Notes: a model not told the origin generated them from the sequence alone. A DNA stretch of 64,000 nt from Gliomastix tumulicola (GCA_001599755.1 BCHX01000008.1:1798001-1862000), one strand, 5' to 3'. Numbered from the stretch's first letter, positions 46,609 through 57,855 are shown. Program-made: numbers and translations.

Positions 46609-48366
46609 TTACCGTTGTCGCAGAGTCACCTCATGCTGTATCCAAAAGTTCTTGCAGGCCCGATGACCCCAATGGTCAACCCACCACTCTCCAAAGCTGT
46701 CCTCTACTTCGTGGTCGACCTTGGATACCCGCTCCTCCCTTTTCAATCCGCAGATCACACATGGCTTCGGCGCAGTCGGCACGAGCTTGGCTGTCTGAAC
46801 CGTGAGATTCTCGCTCAGCTCTGGTACCTTCAACGGGGCCTGGCCTGCTGAATTCGCCGCTGCGACGGCCGACCGAAGCCGCCCAACATTATTACGCCAC
46901 GCATCTGCCACGTCGGCGGCTTCGCGATCTTCCCGGGCTGACTGCGTCTTGTCTACGCCGGCGAGCTTCATGCCCTTGCTTCCAGCCGCAGACAGGGACA
47001 TGCTCTTTGCGAGGATCTTATCCCGGTGCCACCTTTGCTTGCGGCCAGCTATTATGTGAGCGGCTGTAGTTGCTAGCAGGATGTAACCTTGCAGAAACTC
47101 CGTAGCCTTGGGATCGGAGAGGACCCGTTGCTTTAGAGATGTGTTGGATCCGGATATTGGCTTAAAGAAATCGCTCCCTGAGTTGAGAAGTGCTGGGAAA
47201 GCAGACAGTAGGACTGAAGGGGGCGGCACATTGACTGGCGGAGGCTGATCGTCTGCTGGAGCTGGTTTGCTCGTCGTAGAGTTCGCACTCGTACCAGCGG
47301 CGTCCCAGTCCCATGAGTCGGTTTGGCTCTGATTTCCGAGCGGAGTAGTGGTGGCCTGGGGCTTGGAAGTGAAGTCATCCCATGCTCCCCATTCATCAGC
47401 GTCATCGTCCACAACTGGCTTCGCCACAGCAGCAGGCTTCACTGCGGCCTTCTTAGTTGCAGAACTCAACGGACGAGGGTTGGACGAGGTTTTGGGCGGT
47501 TGGCGCTGAATAGGATTCGTGGCTCCGAAACCGAGATTTGCAGACGCTGCTTTAGGACCTTGGGATAGAGTAGGAGGTTGCGAGGCAGGTTTCGGGGGAT
47601 CATCGTCCAAGGATAACAGGTCCATCGAGGGAGGATGGGCATAATTTGTAGTCTGTGGCGGCGGCTGATGCTTCTGCGGCGGCGGCGGCTTCGTTGACTC
47701 GACCGCCTCGAAGTCTCCAAACTCGTCATCCGAGCCATTATCACTATCATCCTCACCCTCCTGCAGCTCGAAATCGGCGACATCGAATATCACGCTTGGA
47801 TCCGTCGGTCCCTCCCTCAGCCGTGGCTTCACCCTTGATACCTTGGGCTTAGGGTCCGTTTTCGTAGGCTCAGTGACACGAGAGGACGGAAATCCAGTGT
47901 CGACAAGACTATTATTGATGATGTCCAGTGTCGACGCCCGGACAAGCCGACTAGGTGGAGGTTCGCGAGCCGCGACGGGTTTTGAAGCTGGTGCCTTGGC
48001 CGCAGATAACGGTGGTTGACTGGCTGCAGCAGCTGGCTGCGCAACCTCAAAGTCTCCCCACCCATCATCGGCTTCAGCATCTTCTGGCTGGGACTGCGGT
48101 TGACGAGTCGTATCGACAAAAGAGCTGCCTTGTGGTGCGCCCCAGCTGGGTTGCGATGGAAAAGATGGCCATGCTGGGGAGCTTTGCTGCTGCGTCGGAG
48201 AGGTGAAGGTGGATTGACTTGTGTTTGAGAGGAAAGCAAAGGGATCCTGGGCCGGAGGTGCTGAGGAGAAGCCCGACTGGGAATTTGGTGGCGGTGGTGG
48301 CCGTTGCTGGTTTGATGACGAGGAAGGAGGCGGTGCGTTGAACTCGGCAAAGAGATCAGCAGACAT
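46609..48366 (-). CDS. Aftiphilin-like clathrin/AP-1 accessory protein (tentative)
   Basis: Single frame of 585 residues starting MSADLFAEFN. The N-terminal 370 residues are Pro/Ser/Gln-rich and disordered and carry repeated acidic-aromatic peptides: DDGWGDFEV (near 101), DDEFGDFEAV (near 213) and DEWGAWDDF (about 350). Such W/F-G-D-F peptides bind the ear domains of AP-1 gamma and GGA adaptors in aftiphilin and related proteins. Residues about 420-585 form a helical C-terminal domain (FFKPISGSNTSLKQRVL, TEFLQGYILLATTAAHIIAGR, RKQRWHRDKILAKSMS) followed by a CVICG motif and FGEWWVDHWGHRACKNFW. The combination suggests a role in clathrin-coated traffic between Golgi and endosomes. The ear-binding reading is inference from short motifs. 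Its divergent neighbour is an endosomal-type TBC GAP. Confidence 0.65.
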   Translation of the reverse strand: MSADLFAEFNAPPPSSSSNQQRPPPPPNSQSGFSSAPPAQDPFAFLSNTSQSTFTSPTQQQSSPAWPSFPSQPSWGAPQGSSFVDTTRQPQSQPEDAEADDGWGDFEVAQPAAAASQPPLSAAKAPASKPVAAREPPPSRLVRASTLDIINNSLVDTGFPSSRVTEPTKTDPKPKVSRVKPRLREGPTDPSVIFDVADFELQEGEDDSDNGSDDEFGDFEAVESTKPPPPQKHQPPPQTTNYAHPPSMDLLSLDDDPPKPASQPPTLSQGPKAASANLGFGATNPIQRQPPKTSSNPRPLSSATKKAAVKPAAVAKPVVDDDADEWGAWDDFTSKPQATTTPLGNQSQTDSWDWDAAGTSANSTTSKPAPADDQPPPVNVPPPSVLLSAFPALLNSGSDFFKPISGSNTSLKQRVLSDPKATEFLQGYILLATTAAHIIAGRKQRWHRDKILAKSMSLSAAGSKGMKLAGVDKTQSAREDREAADVADAWRNNVGRLRSAVAAANSAGQAPLKVPELSENLTVQTAKLVPTAPKPCVICGLKREERVSKVDHEVEDSFGEWWVDHWGHRACKNFWIQHEVTLRQR

Positions 48367-48825
48367 GGTGGCCGTGAGTGTGTTGCTAAATATGCAGCGT
48401 TCTGGAGGAATGAGAAGGAATGGGCTCGTGAGGTGCAGAGTGTAGCCGGTCTGGAGAAGAGCACCTCCGGTGCGCATGAAGAATCTCACGAGGATTGCGA
48501 ACGTAATCAACAAGCTGGCGAAGGAGGTGAGGAGAGTTGCTGAAGTGGGTCAACGCTCCAGGCCGTTTCAGCGGCATGACCGCCTGGAATTCCCACAGCC
48601 GCCCACTAGGCACATGGACAGGCCAATGAGACAATTCCTCCACACATCCATCTCTTCCTTTCAACTTCAGCAACAGGCACGCGCCTCGCCGTCACACAGC
48701 ATCTCACTCTCGACGTCGATTGCATGATCAGGCCCCAGCCGGCCGCTTGATCTGCGTCCGGCCTGCTGTCTGTCTGCGTCTGCCTCTCACCGCCAGTCCG
48801 CCCAGCCTCCCGGCGACGAGCAACC
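48367..48825. promoter_or_regulatory. Divergent promoter region, aftiphilin-like / TBC GAP
   Basis: 459 bases between the two divergent start codons. Contains pyrimidine-rich stretches on the plus strand near 48640-48700. No specific binding site was assigned. Confidence 0.5.
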
Positions 48826-51394
48826 ATGAGAGACCTGGACGACATCAAGTGAGGCCGACGCCGGTACCGCTGAGACTCAGTGTAGGACGCCATGCTGATA
48901 TGCTCCTCACAGGCAGAGATGGAGGGTCATGCAGACCCATGAAGGCTCCTTGGCCGAGCTGCAGAATGCCGTCAAGTTCAATGGCGACTCCAGCCCTTGT
49001 GTAACGGGTCTGCGCTCCGTCTGCTGGAAGGTGAGAGCGCATACCGAGTCATGCTTCTGCTGCTGCTGCCGTCATGCATGCACCACTGACCCCGTCCGAC
49101 GGAGCACTATAGACATTTATGCTCTCAGACAGGAAGCCGCGTACGAATTGGGCCAGCACTCTGCGGCAAGGTAGAAAGGACTATGCCGCATTGCAGGAGA
49201 AGCTGCTCAAGTACATCAAGCACCCTGAGGCTCTGGCCGAAGTCAACGCCGACCCTCTCACCGACGACCCTAATGTGAGTCTACCAAACCTCAATCGATC
49301 GCTACTCTAAGTGCTGACGAGCCTGAAAGTCTCCATGGCACACTATCAGACAAGACGAAGTCATCCGCGCCGAGATCCGGCAGGACGTCCAGCGTCTCCC
49401 GGACGAGGCCAACTACCATGAGGACCGCATCCAGGAAATAATCACCGACATCCTCTTCATCTACTGCAGGGCGAATCCGAACCGCGGTGGCTACCGGCAA
49501 GGGATGCATGAGCTCCTTGCCCCGTTTGTCTACGCCCTAGAGAATGATGCGACAGACCACTCTGCTCTCGCTGCTGATCACGGGTTAGACGACCTGCTGC
49601 TAGAGCTCACCGACTCAACGTACATCGAGCATGATGCGTACATCCTCTTCGCCACGCTCATGGACTATGCGCAGATGTTCTACGCGGTTGGCGACGAAGA
49701 TTCCTCATCATCGCACAGCGCCGCCAGATGGCAGGCTCCGGGGCAGTCAGCGAGTATCGTGGAGCGCAGCAGGTTCATCCACCAGGTTTGTCTGCAAAAA
49801 GTCGACCCGGAGCTTGCCTCTCACTTGACGAATATGGAAGTGCTGCCTCAAATCTTCCTGATGTAAGCGCACGCCCCCCAAAAGAGAAGCATCTTGGTTC
49901 TGACTCAGCTCTGTAGTCGATGGGTGAGGCTGCTCTTCAGCAGGGAGTTCCCGTTCGAGCACTTCCTCCTCCTTTGGGATACGATCCTAGCCGTGGACCC
50001 AACTCTCGAGCTAGTCGACCTCATCTGCGTCGCAATGCTGCTGCGAGTCCGATGGCAGTGTGAGTTCAACCCCTGACCCCTCCTCCTCGACCATCGCTGA
50101 CAAACCTGCAGTGTTGGAAGGAGACTATTCCGGCTGCCTCCAGCTCCTCCTAAAATACCCTGCACCGGAGCAGCCTGACGGCCCCAACACCTTTGTCAGC
50201 GACGCCCTCTACCTCCGAAGTCACCTCAACGGTACCGGCGGTGCGACGCTCATCAAACAGTACTCTGACAGATTCCCCGCCGCGACGCCCACCAGCCCGC
50301 GCTCCCCGGACAGCTCCTCCTCCTCTCGCCCCTCGACGCCGAGCTTCCGCAGCTTCCACGCCTTCCGCCAGCGCGCCGTCGAGGCGCGCCGGTCCTCGCT
50401 GCGCTCCCCGCCCTCCTTCATGAACCAGCAGGTCGGCGTGGAGACCCTCTTCCATAACGCGGCCAAGGGGGCCCGCGGCGTCTTCGAGCGCGGCGAGAAG
50501 CTGGGTATCAACCAGGCCGTCCGCGACGCCGTGGGCGAGATCCGCCGCAACGTGCAGGGATTTAACGAGTCTCGGCAGTCGCCGCGGAGGGAAGGGTCGA
50601 CGGCCACGGTGACAGTGACGGCGCACGAGGCCGAGGCGGCCATGACGGCCCTCGCGGCCCTCGAGCAGCGTAACCAGCAGCTGGCGGGGATGCTGGAGGA
50701 GACCGTGGCCAGTCTGAAGGAGGTGTCGGCGTCCAATCTCGACGACAAGACTAAGAGCCTGGAACTTATTGAGATTGCAGCCGCCAAGGTCCAGTTCGTC
50801 AAGATTTACCTGGAAGACCCGTCCATGGAGGTGCCAACTGTCGTCACGCCACCTAGCCAGGACACCGACCTGCAGGTGGATGAGGAGGCGCTCAAGGACG
50901 CACTTCGGGAAGGACCAACACCGTCCAAAGAGGACATCCCCCAGATCTCTTCCCTATCCTTGGCGGATGATGGCCCAGCGCCAGAAGAGGCCGAAAAGGA
51001 AAAGCCAGCCGTACCGGAGAAGGATAAGCCAACGGCGTCAGAGACTCATCGAGAGTCCTTGGACAAAGAAACGCTGCAGCCCTCGGATCCCTTGTCGGAG
51101 GACCAAGCCCAGGCTGAAAACCGTCCCCGACCGGTACCAAGACGGTCCGTCCTCGCGCAGTCATCCTTCTCGTGGATGCTCGAGCCAACCGACACGTCGT
51201 CGGCTTCATCGCGGACGACAAGTAAATCGCCCCCGGCTACAGGCCACAAGAAAGGACCCTCCGGCTCAGCCAGCCGCGAGAGGAACGCGTTCCTCTTTGG
51301 AGAGGTCGCGAACGGAGGGGACGCGTCGGATAATCTGCGATCCGACGATATTTTTGGCATGGAACCTCTTCGAAAGGCGCCTTCGAAGAATTAG
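48826..51394 (+). CDS. TBC-domain Rab GTPase-activating protein (TBC1D5-like)
   Basis: Six exons (48826-48848, 48913-49030, 49113-49274, 49330-49862, 49917-50059, 50112-51394), 753 residues. All five introns are 52-82 bases and phases agree. The TBC domain runs from about residue 8 to 370: SPCVTGLRSVCWK, then TFMLSDRKPRTNWASTL, IRQDVQRLPDE carrying the arginine finger, YRQGMHELLAPFVYALE carrying the glutamine finger, LFATLMDYAQMFY, LASHLTNMEVLPQIFLIRWVRLLF and FEHFLLLWDTILA. Both catalytic fingers are intact, so GAP activity is expected. The short first exon and the split between SPCVTG and the rest of the motif resemble TBC1D5 homologues, which act on Rab7 and retromer. The C-terminal half is Ser/Pro-rich with a coiled coil near EAEAAMTALAALEQRNQQLA and a charged tail. 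Confidence 0.88.
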
Positions 51395-51645
51395 GCTCTT
51401 TGGAGTGGAAGGATCTCATGGCTTAAATCGTCATCTTTGGTATAGCCATAGCCGCGACATTGGAACCATCTATAGAAGCATAGAAACTGCTACGAAGCGA
51501 TAGAAATCATGTACACGAACAAATATTCAATTTGAAGCACGAAACGAAACCAAGCACACGCACAACTAGAGAAAACTAAGGTACTAGCTTTTAACACCCC
51601 TGAAACAAAGTCTTGCAGGCATTCTTTTGCCCCCTAACTCGACCG

Positions 51646-53424
51646 TCACTTCCTCAGTGGCTTTTCCTTGATCCAAAACGCGACGATGAATCCCACGAGG
51701 AAAAGAACCATGGTAGGCGTATAGCCACCGAGCGTGGCCCATCGGTAGCTCTCAATGACAATCTCCGCCTGTCGCGGCGACAGCTTCCTGATGTAATCCA
51801 GACTCTGGCGGACCTTCTCCTCAATCAGACGTGCCTCCTCGCCATCCGTGAAGCGAGCGGCCAGCTGCGTTCGCAGAACCTGCTGCAGCGCGGCCGAGCT
51901 CAGACTCACGGCGATGCTGCTTCCGAGGGAGCGGAAGAGATAGGAGCAGGCTACGGCAATGGCCATATCATCAGGCTCGGCGTTGGCGATGAGTCCCACG
52001 AGGGAGGTCGTGACGACGGAGTTGCTGCCAAAGGCCACCAAGAAGAGACCTATAAGCTCGCCGACCGTCGAATTGAACATGACAGAGAGGGCCGCGGGCA
52101 CAACGGATAATAGCGCTAGCCCGAGACTGAGGACACTGATCCAATAGAACCGACCCGTCTTCTTGACGATCCAGCCACCGCCCACCGAAGCCGTGACGAC
52201 GGCCAGCATAGGCGGGACGAGGAAAGCACCGCTAACCGTCGCACTGACACCCAGAACAGCCTGGAAATAGAGAGGAGCGGTATACACGATGGCCATGAAG
52301 CCGCCCTGCCCGCAGAAGTTGCTGACGTAGCACGCGAACAGATTGCGGTCGAAGATGATGCGGCCGGGGGCGAACGGGAAGGTGGCGACCTTCGTCTCGA
52401 CATACATAAAGAGAATGAAGAAAACAGGAGTGAGGGCCAGTGAAACGATAGTAATTGTGTGAGACCATCCGAGGTTAGAACCACAGTCGAGGCCGACAAG
52501 CACGGCGACGACGGCAAGAACGAGGACGAAAGCGCCAAGGAAGTCGATCTTGCGGATCTTGGCCATCCACTTGCTGTCAGCTGGGGATGGGATATCGAGG
52601 ACAAAGTAGACAGCAATGAATGCCACCACGCAGAGCGGGAACTGGGCGATGAAAGACCACCGCCATCCGATGGTGTCGGCGAGGAAGCCACCCAGAGGAC
52701 CACCGATAGACGTTCCCGTGCAGGCCACGACGTTCATATACCCCTGCCACAGCCCGCGGTCCCGTAGAGGGACGAGGTCAGTGAGAAGAATCGAGACAAC
52801 AGCGTTCATGCCACCCCCACCGATACCAGAGATAGCCCTGGAGATGCACAGCTGCGTCATGTCCTGAGCTAGGCCACAGCCTAGACATCCAACGCCGAAT
52901 ATAGTGTAGGCGAAGAGAAGGCATGTTTTGCGGCCAAAGATATCGCTTAGCTTCCCGTACAGAGGTTGGAAACTGGTAAGAGTGAGGTAATATCTGTGAA
53001 GGGGGCACAGTCAGGCTTGTGCCTCTTGCACGAGAAGTTGCAACTGTATGGAACGAGCTTACGAGGTCGCGATCCAGCTGGTGTTATTAAGGGCATTGAG
53101 CTCATTGCCAATCTTGGCATAGCTCGCCACGGTAAGAAGCTGGTCAATGGCCATCAAAAATAGCTATTCAGACATAATCAGGTTAACTTTAGTCACATGT
53201 AGTTTCCTGGGACACATGGTTGTCTGTTGACATGTACTCACACCGATGGCAACAGCGGGGAACAAGAGAGCCATCTTGACCTTGGGCTTGTCAACGCCAG
53301 CCTCGGGAACCGCCGGTGCCACATCGTTTGACGAGATTTGTGAGTGTGATTGATGACCTAACAAAGGCGAGGTCTCGTTCTCATCAGGGGCCACGTAGGC
53401 GCCCTCGACATGATCGGCAGCCAT
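51646..53424 (-). CDS. MFS transporter, Fnx1/Vba-like (vacuolar amino-acid or drug type)
   Basis: Three exons on the minus strand (53424-53242, 53163-53063, 52993-51646), 543 residues. The polar N-terminus (about 50 residues) contains ENETSPLLG, an acidic dileucine type motif. Some 13-14 hydrophobic helices follow. Family marks: MAIDQLLTVASYAKIG, LNALNNTSWIATSYYLTL, the motif-A loop GKLSDIFGRK, SRAISGIGGGGMNAVVSIL and RGLWQGYMNVV. This set fits DHA2-type fungal carriers related to Fnx1 and yeast Vba proteins, which move basic amino acids into the vacuole, though many are annotated as multidrug transporters. Substrate cannot be told from sequence. Splice joins restore AIGLFLMAIDQ and WIATSYYLT. 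The stretch between the stop and the next gene (51395-51645) is short. Confidence 0.85.
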
Positions 53425-55014
53425 GATATTTTGCGGGAAGAGTCAACTCCTCAGCAAGGTGACTGTAGGTGTACTGTCTCTCTCCTCAAATGCTAGCACA
53501 AACTGGGCAAAGGAAGGAAGAAAGAGAGGGGGAAGAACAGTCGGTGTGGGCGAGAAGTTCTAGTTGGCTAGGGTACTGCCGTGCTTCGGGCTCGACCTCA
53601 CGGACGGGCGCACAAGTTGATGCCTGGTACTAGCATCTGCACATCAGCACCATTTTTGATTTTACATTCCACAATGAGATAGGACAGGCCCTTACACCAA
53701 TCACCTTGCACAGTGGTTGCCCCGATTCCGGTTACAGCTGCATGCTGTGGTGGCCGACCCGAGGGCGTGACTGGACGCTTTACAGACAATGTCCGTGGTC
53801 TAATCCTGCTCAGCCAATGCCTAAGCTGAAGAGGCGAGTCGAGAACCACAGAGTATGCAATGTGCATCCCCGCGCGGCTTGATGATCTTCCAGATGCAAG
53901 CTTCGTCGGCCGGTCATAGTTCCGGCCGAGGATCCGGATCCGATGCCCCGCTAAAGGCGGTGTGAGGTACGTACCGCCGAGTGTGGCGCTCAGCCACACC
54001 CGCCCTGGGAAATCACCGGACCACCTTCGCAAGTTGTGGCTGAGAATCTCCAACGTCCATCATCCCGAGTACGAGATTAACCCCTGGCCGATGACGCATG
54101 GCCCGTGGCTGTGAGCCTGGGCGCGACGCGAAATTTCTGAGACACGATCTTCAGTCCCTCCCATCCCTGGAAGAGAGCAATAAATAACCTGCCGATTCTG
54201 TTGCTTACCAACCAGGGCGCGACAAGACACGGGAAGGAAGATTATTCCATCTATCCGTCCAGCGTATCCGTCCCGCGTCTGCTGGACGGATGTCGTTCCT
54301 GCATGGAAAAGAGTCTGTAACGATAGATTGGAGGACATCGGACGGGGTCCTCTAGAAGCAACATGTGCTTTTGGTGTTTCAGCCATGTCGACGCTAGCCC
54401 CAACAAAGGCGTCCGGGTGGCTAGGCACATTTGGCACCTTGGCCAGGGCGGGTCGCATGCCCGAGCCATCCAGCCACGCCGTCAGGCCCCCTTCGCCTGA
54501 CAATTACGTATCTGGCGAAGGCTGCGACGGCTCTGCATGAGCTGACTCCGATCGAGTTGGCAGGTTTTTCGCTCTTTGCCATGCGCCCGACCCCGGTCGC
54601 TGGAGGGCTGGTGGAATGTTGATGGTCGCTGCCCACTTTGGCTTGGCCTTTTGTACGATTTTCATAGCAGTGTGTTAGTCCTTTCGTAGCCAGCTCTGCG
54701 TCTTGTCAAAATATTCCTCTTCTCTCCTCTGACGCGACGGTGCCAAGGGAAAACGTGTTGAAACTGATCCTCAAGATCCTAAAGGACGGACGGAGAGCAG
54801 AGCAGGACTCACCTTGTCTCCTGTACCCCTCGACCAGCTTCAAACGTCTCATCCCACCAATACGCCCCCCCTTTCCGAGTAGGGTAACAGCATAATCGGC
54901 ACCCATCGCGTCGCATAATCTCGTCGGGGCACACATGTTTCGGCGTCCGACCATTGATTCGCCTGAAGCCTCACTCATGACACAGTCGACGCGGTAATCG
55001 GCTAGTACGACACA
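53425..55014. promoter_or_regulatory. Divergent intergenic region, MFS / ZZ-like protein
   Basis: 1.6 kb between divergent starts. Frames here (for example 53598-54503) are unrecognised and mutually overlapping. Probably promoters and leaders of both genes. Confidence 0.5.
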
Positions 55015-57855
55015 ATGCCGCAGTTAGGCTCGCTCCAGATACCCGACCAGGGTCGAGGGCGGTCTCGTTTCTCAAAGGCTCTCCCTGCGATCCCTCCCAT
55101 CGACACCTCGGTCGCTGATGAAGAGCCTCGAGCTGCACCGACCCTGTTGCCTCCAAGCAATGTCTCTTTGCCGGCCGCGAAGACCGTCACCCCCGTGAAC
55201 CTCAGCAACTTGCCACCCCCTCCCACCCCTCCTCATAACGACGACCCCAGGGTACCGATCCAGTACACCCCGCTGCCTCCCATACCAGCGTCGAGGCGGA
55301 CGAGCAAGACGACGTTGATGACGCCGACAACCCCAACGAGCGGACCCCAGAAGATGAAGATTCCGAGACGGCCTGTCGGAAGCAAGCAAAAGGCCGAGCC
55401 CGCGAACCCCCAGACACAGACAAGTCAGCCCCAGACGCAGCCTCAGACTCAGACGCCGACAGAAGCATTGAAATCGACAGCGGCGCCGACACCGATATTT
55501 GCAGCAGTGCCGCAATCACAGATCCCCCCACCGACTTTTCAGAGCAAACAGAAGGAGCTGCCACCGCAACTTCCTGCTTTCCGAACCTCGGTGTTCGCCA
55601 TCGAGCAGGCACCACCCGAACCGCCTGCAAAGGCAGTAGAGAGGCAGGCGCCATCTCCACAGATACAGATCAAGGACCAGTGGGAGTCGACGAGGAAGGA
55701 ACCAGCGCCGGAGCCAAAGCCAGAGCCAGAGCCGGAACGGAAGCGAGAGCGAGAGTCAGAGCGCCTATCCGAGGCGAGCGTAGAGGAGGAGCAGCCTCGA
55801 TCGAGTATCCAGCTCCAGTCAGACCTGTTTCCAAAGCCTCCTTCCTCAACTTCTTTTGCAATTCCCGCGACACGCGTTGCCAACGGCGACATGAAGGCCT
55901 ACCAAGAGCCGCAAAAATTGCAAGAGCCACGGGAACCGCCTGAGCCAAGCCCCCAGACGGTGGAATACCTGCAGCCATCCGAGTTCCCACAGCCGATGAA
56001 ATCTCCTTCCGACTCGCTATCAAGCATTCTTTCGGCGTACTCGCGAAGCTCAACCCAGTCAATCATTCGGTCCTCTGACGGAACGTACAGCACTCGCGAT
56101 TCCCATGCACAGGAGTCGCCGAGCCACCATATTTCTTCCTCGACCACTGGGAGCAATAGCCATTACCACGAGCCGTCAACGAGTGTATCGACCATCACTC
56201 CGAGCACCGCCGTACCCCAGGCGCAGAGCCAACCACAGAGAGGTTTCGCGAATGGCAACGATTTCAATTCGTCACCTCCAGCTCCCCCACCGCCGTCGAA
56301 GGATTACGCGTCCCAGCGGCCAGTCTCACCGCCAGCACGTGGTGTCGCTGACCACCCGGAGTTGGTGACTGCATCACCGCCAAAGGAGCAGATCTGGCGG
56401 CGTCGGTCCCTCAAGGGTAGCCGGGAGCTGCCCAACTTGCAACTGGACTACAGCCACGGGTCAACCGCCTCCACAGCCTCAGCAGGCACCACGCAATCTC
56501 AGTCAACGGAAGTGCCCGCTCAGACGCACCAAGAAATTACCCCAGCTCGACCAGCACCCCGACCTCCTCCTAAAGAGGTGAATGGCCTACCAGGTCGCAA
56601 TATCCGACCTGCCCATCTACAGAAGCAGTCGACAGACGAGCCTACAATGGGGCATGGCGGTTCTAGGCTCCAGCAGCTGAAGGACAAGTTCCACCGGTCG
56701 CGAAAGTCTGAGGACAAGGGCGACAGTAGATCACCCGCCCAAGACTCAGGCAATGGCCAGCAAAACAACCAGCCGGCCGTCAACCGACCACCTACACCAG
56801 AATACCAAAATGAAGACATCAGGGCACCTCATGTGGATAGAATCACATCTCCTGCTTCGCCAGCGTCCTCGCCGGAACCCAAAGCCGGACCATCTCGACC
56901 ACCCCAGCAACGATCTTCACAAGCTAACGAGCCACCTCCAGCACCGCCTGCTAAGAATGACTCCAGGCCCGTTGGCCGAAAGCAATTGCCTGAAGCTGGC
57001 TCAGCGGCTTTTGGGGCCATCCCCAGCAATGATGGTCCATCGGATCCGAGATCCGCAACTTCATCGACAATCTCACCAGCAACGAGGCCGTCGCCGGCAG
57101 GGCCATCTGCTGCAGGTCCCTCTGCTGCTGGGCCATCCGGTGCAGGGCCATCTGCTGCAGGACCGCCTTTGCATCCTGCTAAGAGCTTACCGGATCTCAA
57201 GACTAGGGGTACTCCAACTCCCGCCACGGAACCGTTCCCCCCGTTCTCGGCTTTCCCAGCTAGTGGCAGGAACTCTCCAGCTCCCGAGGCACGCGGCCGG
57301 CAATTCGAAGGACCCGGAAGGCTCCCAGCATCTAGAGAGAGCTCGGTACGGCCTGAGTCGCGAAGAGGCTTCGACCCGGCCAGAAACTCAGGACCTGACC
57401 AAAATCGTCTTGTACAATCCTCGACGGGCGAACTCTGCTACAGAGGTCGAGACGGCACATTGTACCCAGAAATGAAAGAAGCTACGCAAAACCCCGATCC
57501 TAGAGCTATGCGCTTTCCTACGCTCGGGGGCCAGCCTATTCCTGAGGGGACGATATTGCAAGCAGTGCCTTTGAAAGATTCTCACTACGCCTGCTACCAT
57601 AAACACCGCTCCATGTTGCGGCAGCGCAATCGACGATATCCTTTGACTTGCCAGACTTGTCAAAAGGCTGACGCAGAGGATCGCTGGTCCTGTTCGTTCT
57701 GCTCTCTGCGTATCTGCGAGTCATGCTTGGGTATCTTCGAATCCAACAAGAAGGATCTGACGGCACTGATGAACGAATTGGCGGGCAAGAAGACCCTCAG
57801 TTTGTCCTCCGGTGTGCGCCCAGGTTCTTCATTGGGACTCTCGACGATGTCCTAA
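55015..57855 (+). CDS. Proline-rich disordered protein with C-terminal ZZ-like zinc finger
   Basis: Uninterrupted frame of 946 residues. Residues 1-800 are Pro/Ser/Gln-rich with poly-proline segments (PPPPTPPHNDD, PPAPPPPS) of the kind bound by SH3 or profilin, an EPEPE charged run, and an AAGPS repeat near 695-717. From about 800 the protein becomes conserved-looking: LCYRGRDGTLYPEM, RFPTLGGQPIPEGTILQAVP, then HYACYHKHRSMLRQRNRR and a cysteine array CQTC, WSCSFC, RICESC. Spacing C-x2-C-x10-C-x2-C-x4-C-x2-C is close to ZZ-type zinc fingers. The role is unknown; a scaffold joining an SH3-binding tail to a zinc-finger interaction module is a reasonable inference. The ATG at 55015 is the first of the frame, which is open only a little upstream. 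Confidence 0.75.
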   Translation: MPQLGSLQIPDQGRGRSRFSKALPAIPPIDTSVADEEPRAAPTLLPPSNVSLPAAKTVTPVNLSNLPPPPTPPHNDDPRVPIQYTPLPPIPASRRTSKTTLMTPTTPTSGPQKMKIPRRPVGSKQKAEPANPQTQTSQPQTQPQTQTPTEALKSTAAPTPIFAAVPQSQIPPPTFQSKQKELPPQLPAFRTSVFAIEQAPPEPPAKAVERQAPSPQIQIKDQWESTRKEPAPEPKPEPEPERKRERESERLSEASVEEEQPRSSIQLQSDLFPKPPSSTSFAIPATRVANGDMKAYQEPQKLQEPREPPEPSPQTVEYLQPSEFPQPMKSPSDSLSSILSAYSRSSTQSIIRSSDGTYSTRDSHAQESPSHHISSSTTGSNSHYHEPSTSVSTITPSTAVPQAQSQPQRGFANGNDFNSSPPAPPPPSKDYASQRPVSPPARGVADHPELVTASPPKEQIWRRRSLKGSRELPNLQLDYSHGSTASTASAGTTQSQSTEVPAQTHQEITPARPAPRPPPKEVNGLPGRNIRPAHLQKQSTDEPTMGHGGSRLQQLKDKFHRSRKSEDKGDSRSPAQDSGNGQQNNQPAVNRPPTPEYQNEDIRAPHVDRITSPASPASSPEPKAGPSRPPQQRSSQANEPPPAPPAKNDSRPVGRKQLPEAGSAAFGAIPSNDGPSDPRSATSSTISPATRPSPAGPSAAGPSAAGPSGAGPSAAGPPLHPAKSLPDLKTRGTPTPATEPFPPFSAFPASGRNSPAPEARGRQFEGPGRLPASRESSVRPESRRGFDPARNSGPDQNRLVQSSTGELCYRGRDGTLYPEMKEATQNPDPRAMRFPTLGGQPIPEGTILQAVPLKDSHYACYHKHRSMLRQRNRRYPLTCQTCQKADAEDRWSCSFCSLRICESCLGIFESNKKDLTALMNELAGKKTLSLSSGVRPGSSLGLSTMS
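57097..57165 (+). repeat. 15-bp in-frame coding repeat (AAGPS)
   Basis: About 4.5 copies of a 15-base unit near gctgcagggccatct encode AAGPS/GAGPS repeats in the Pro-rich protein. A likely site of length variation between strains. Confidence 0.85.
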
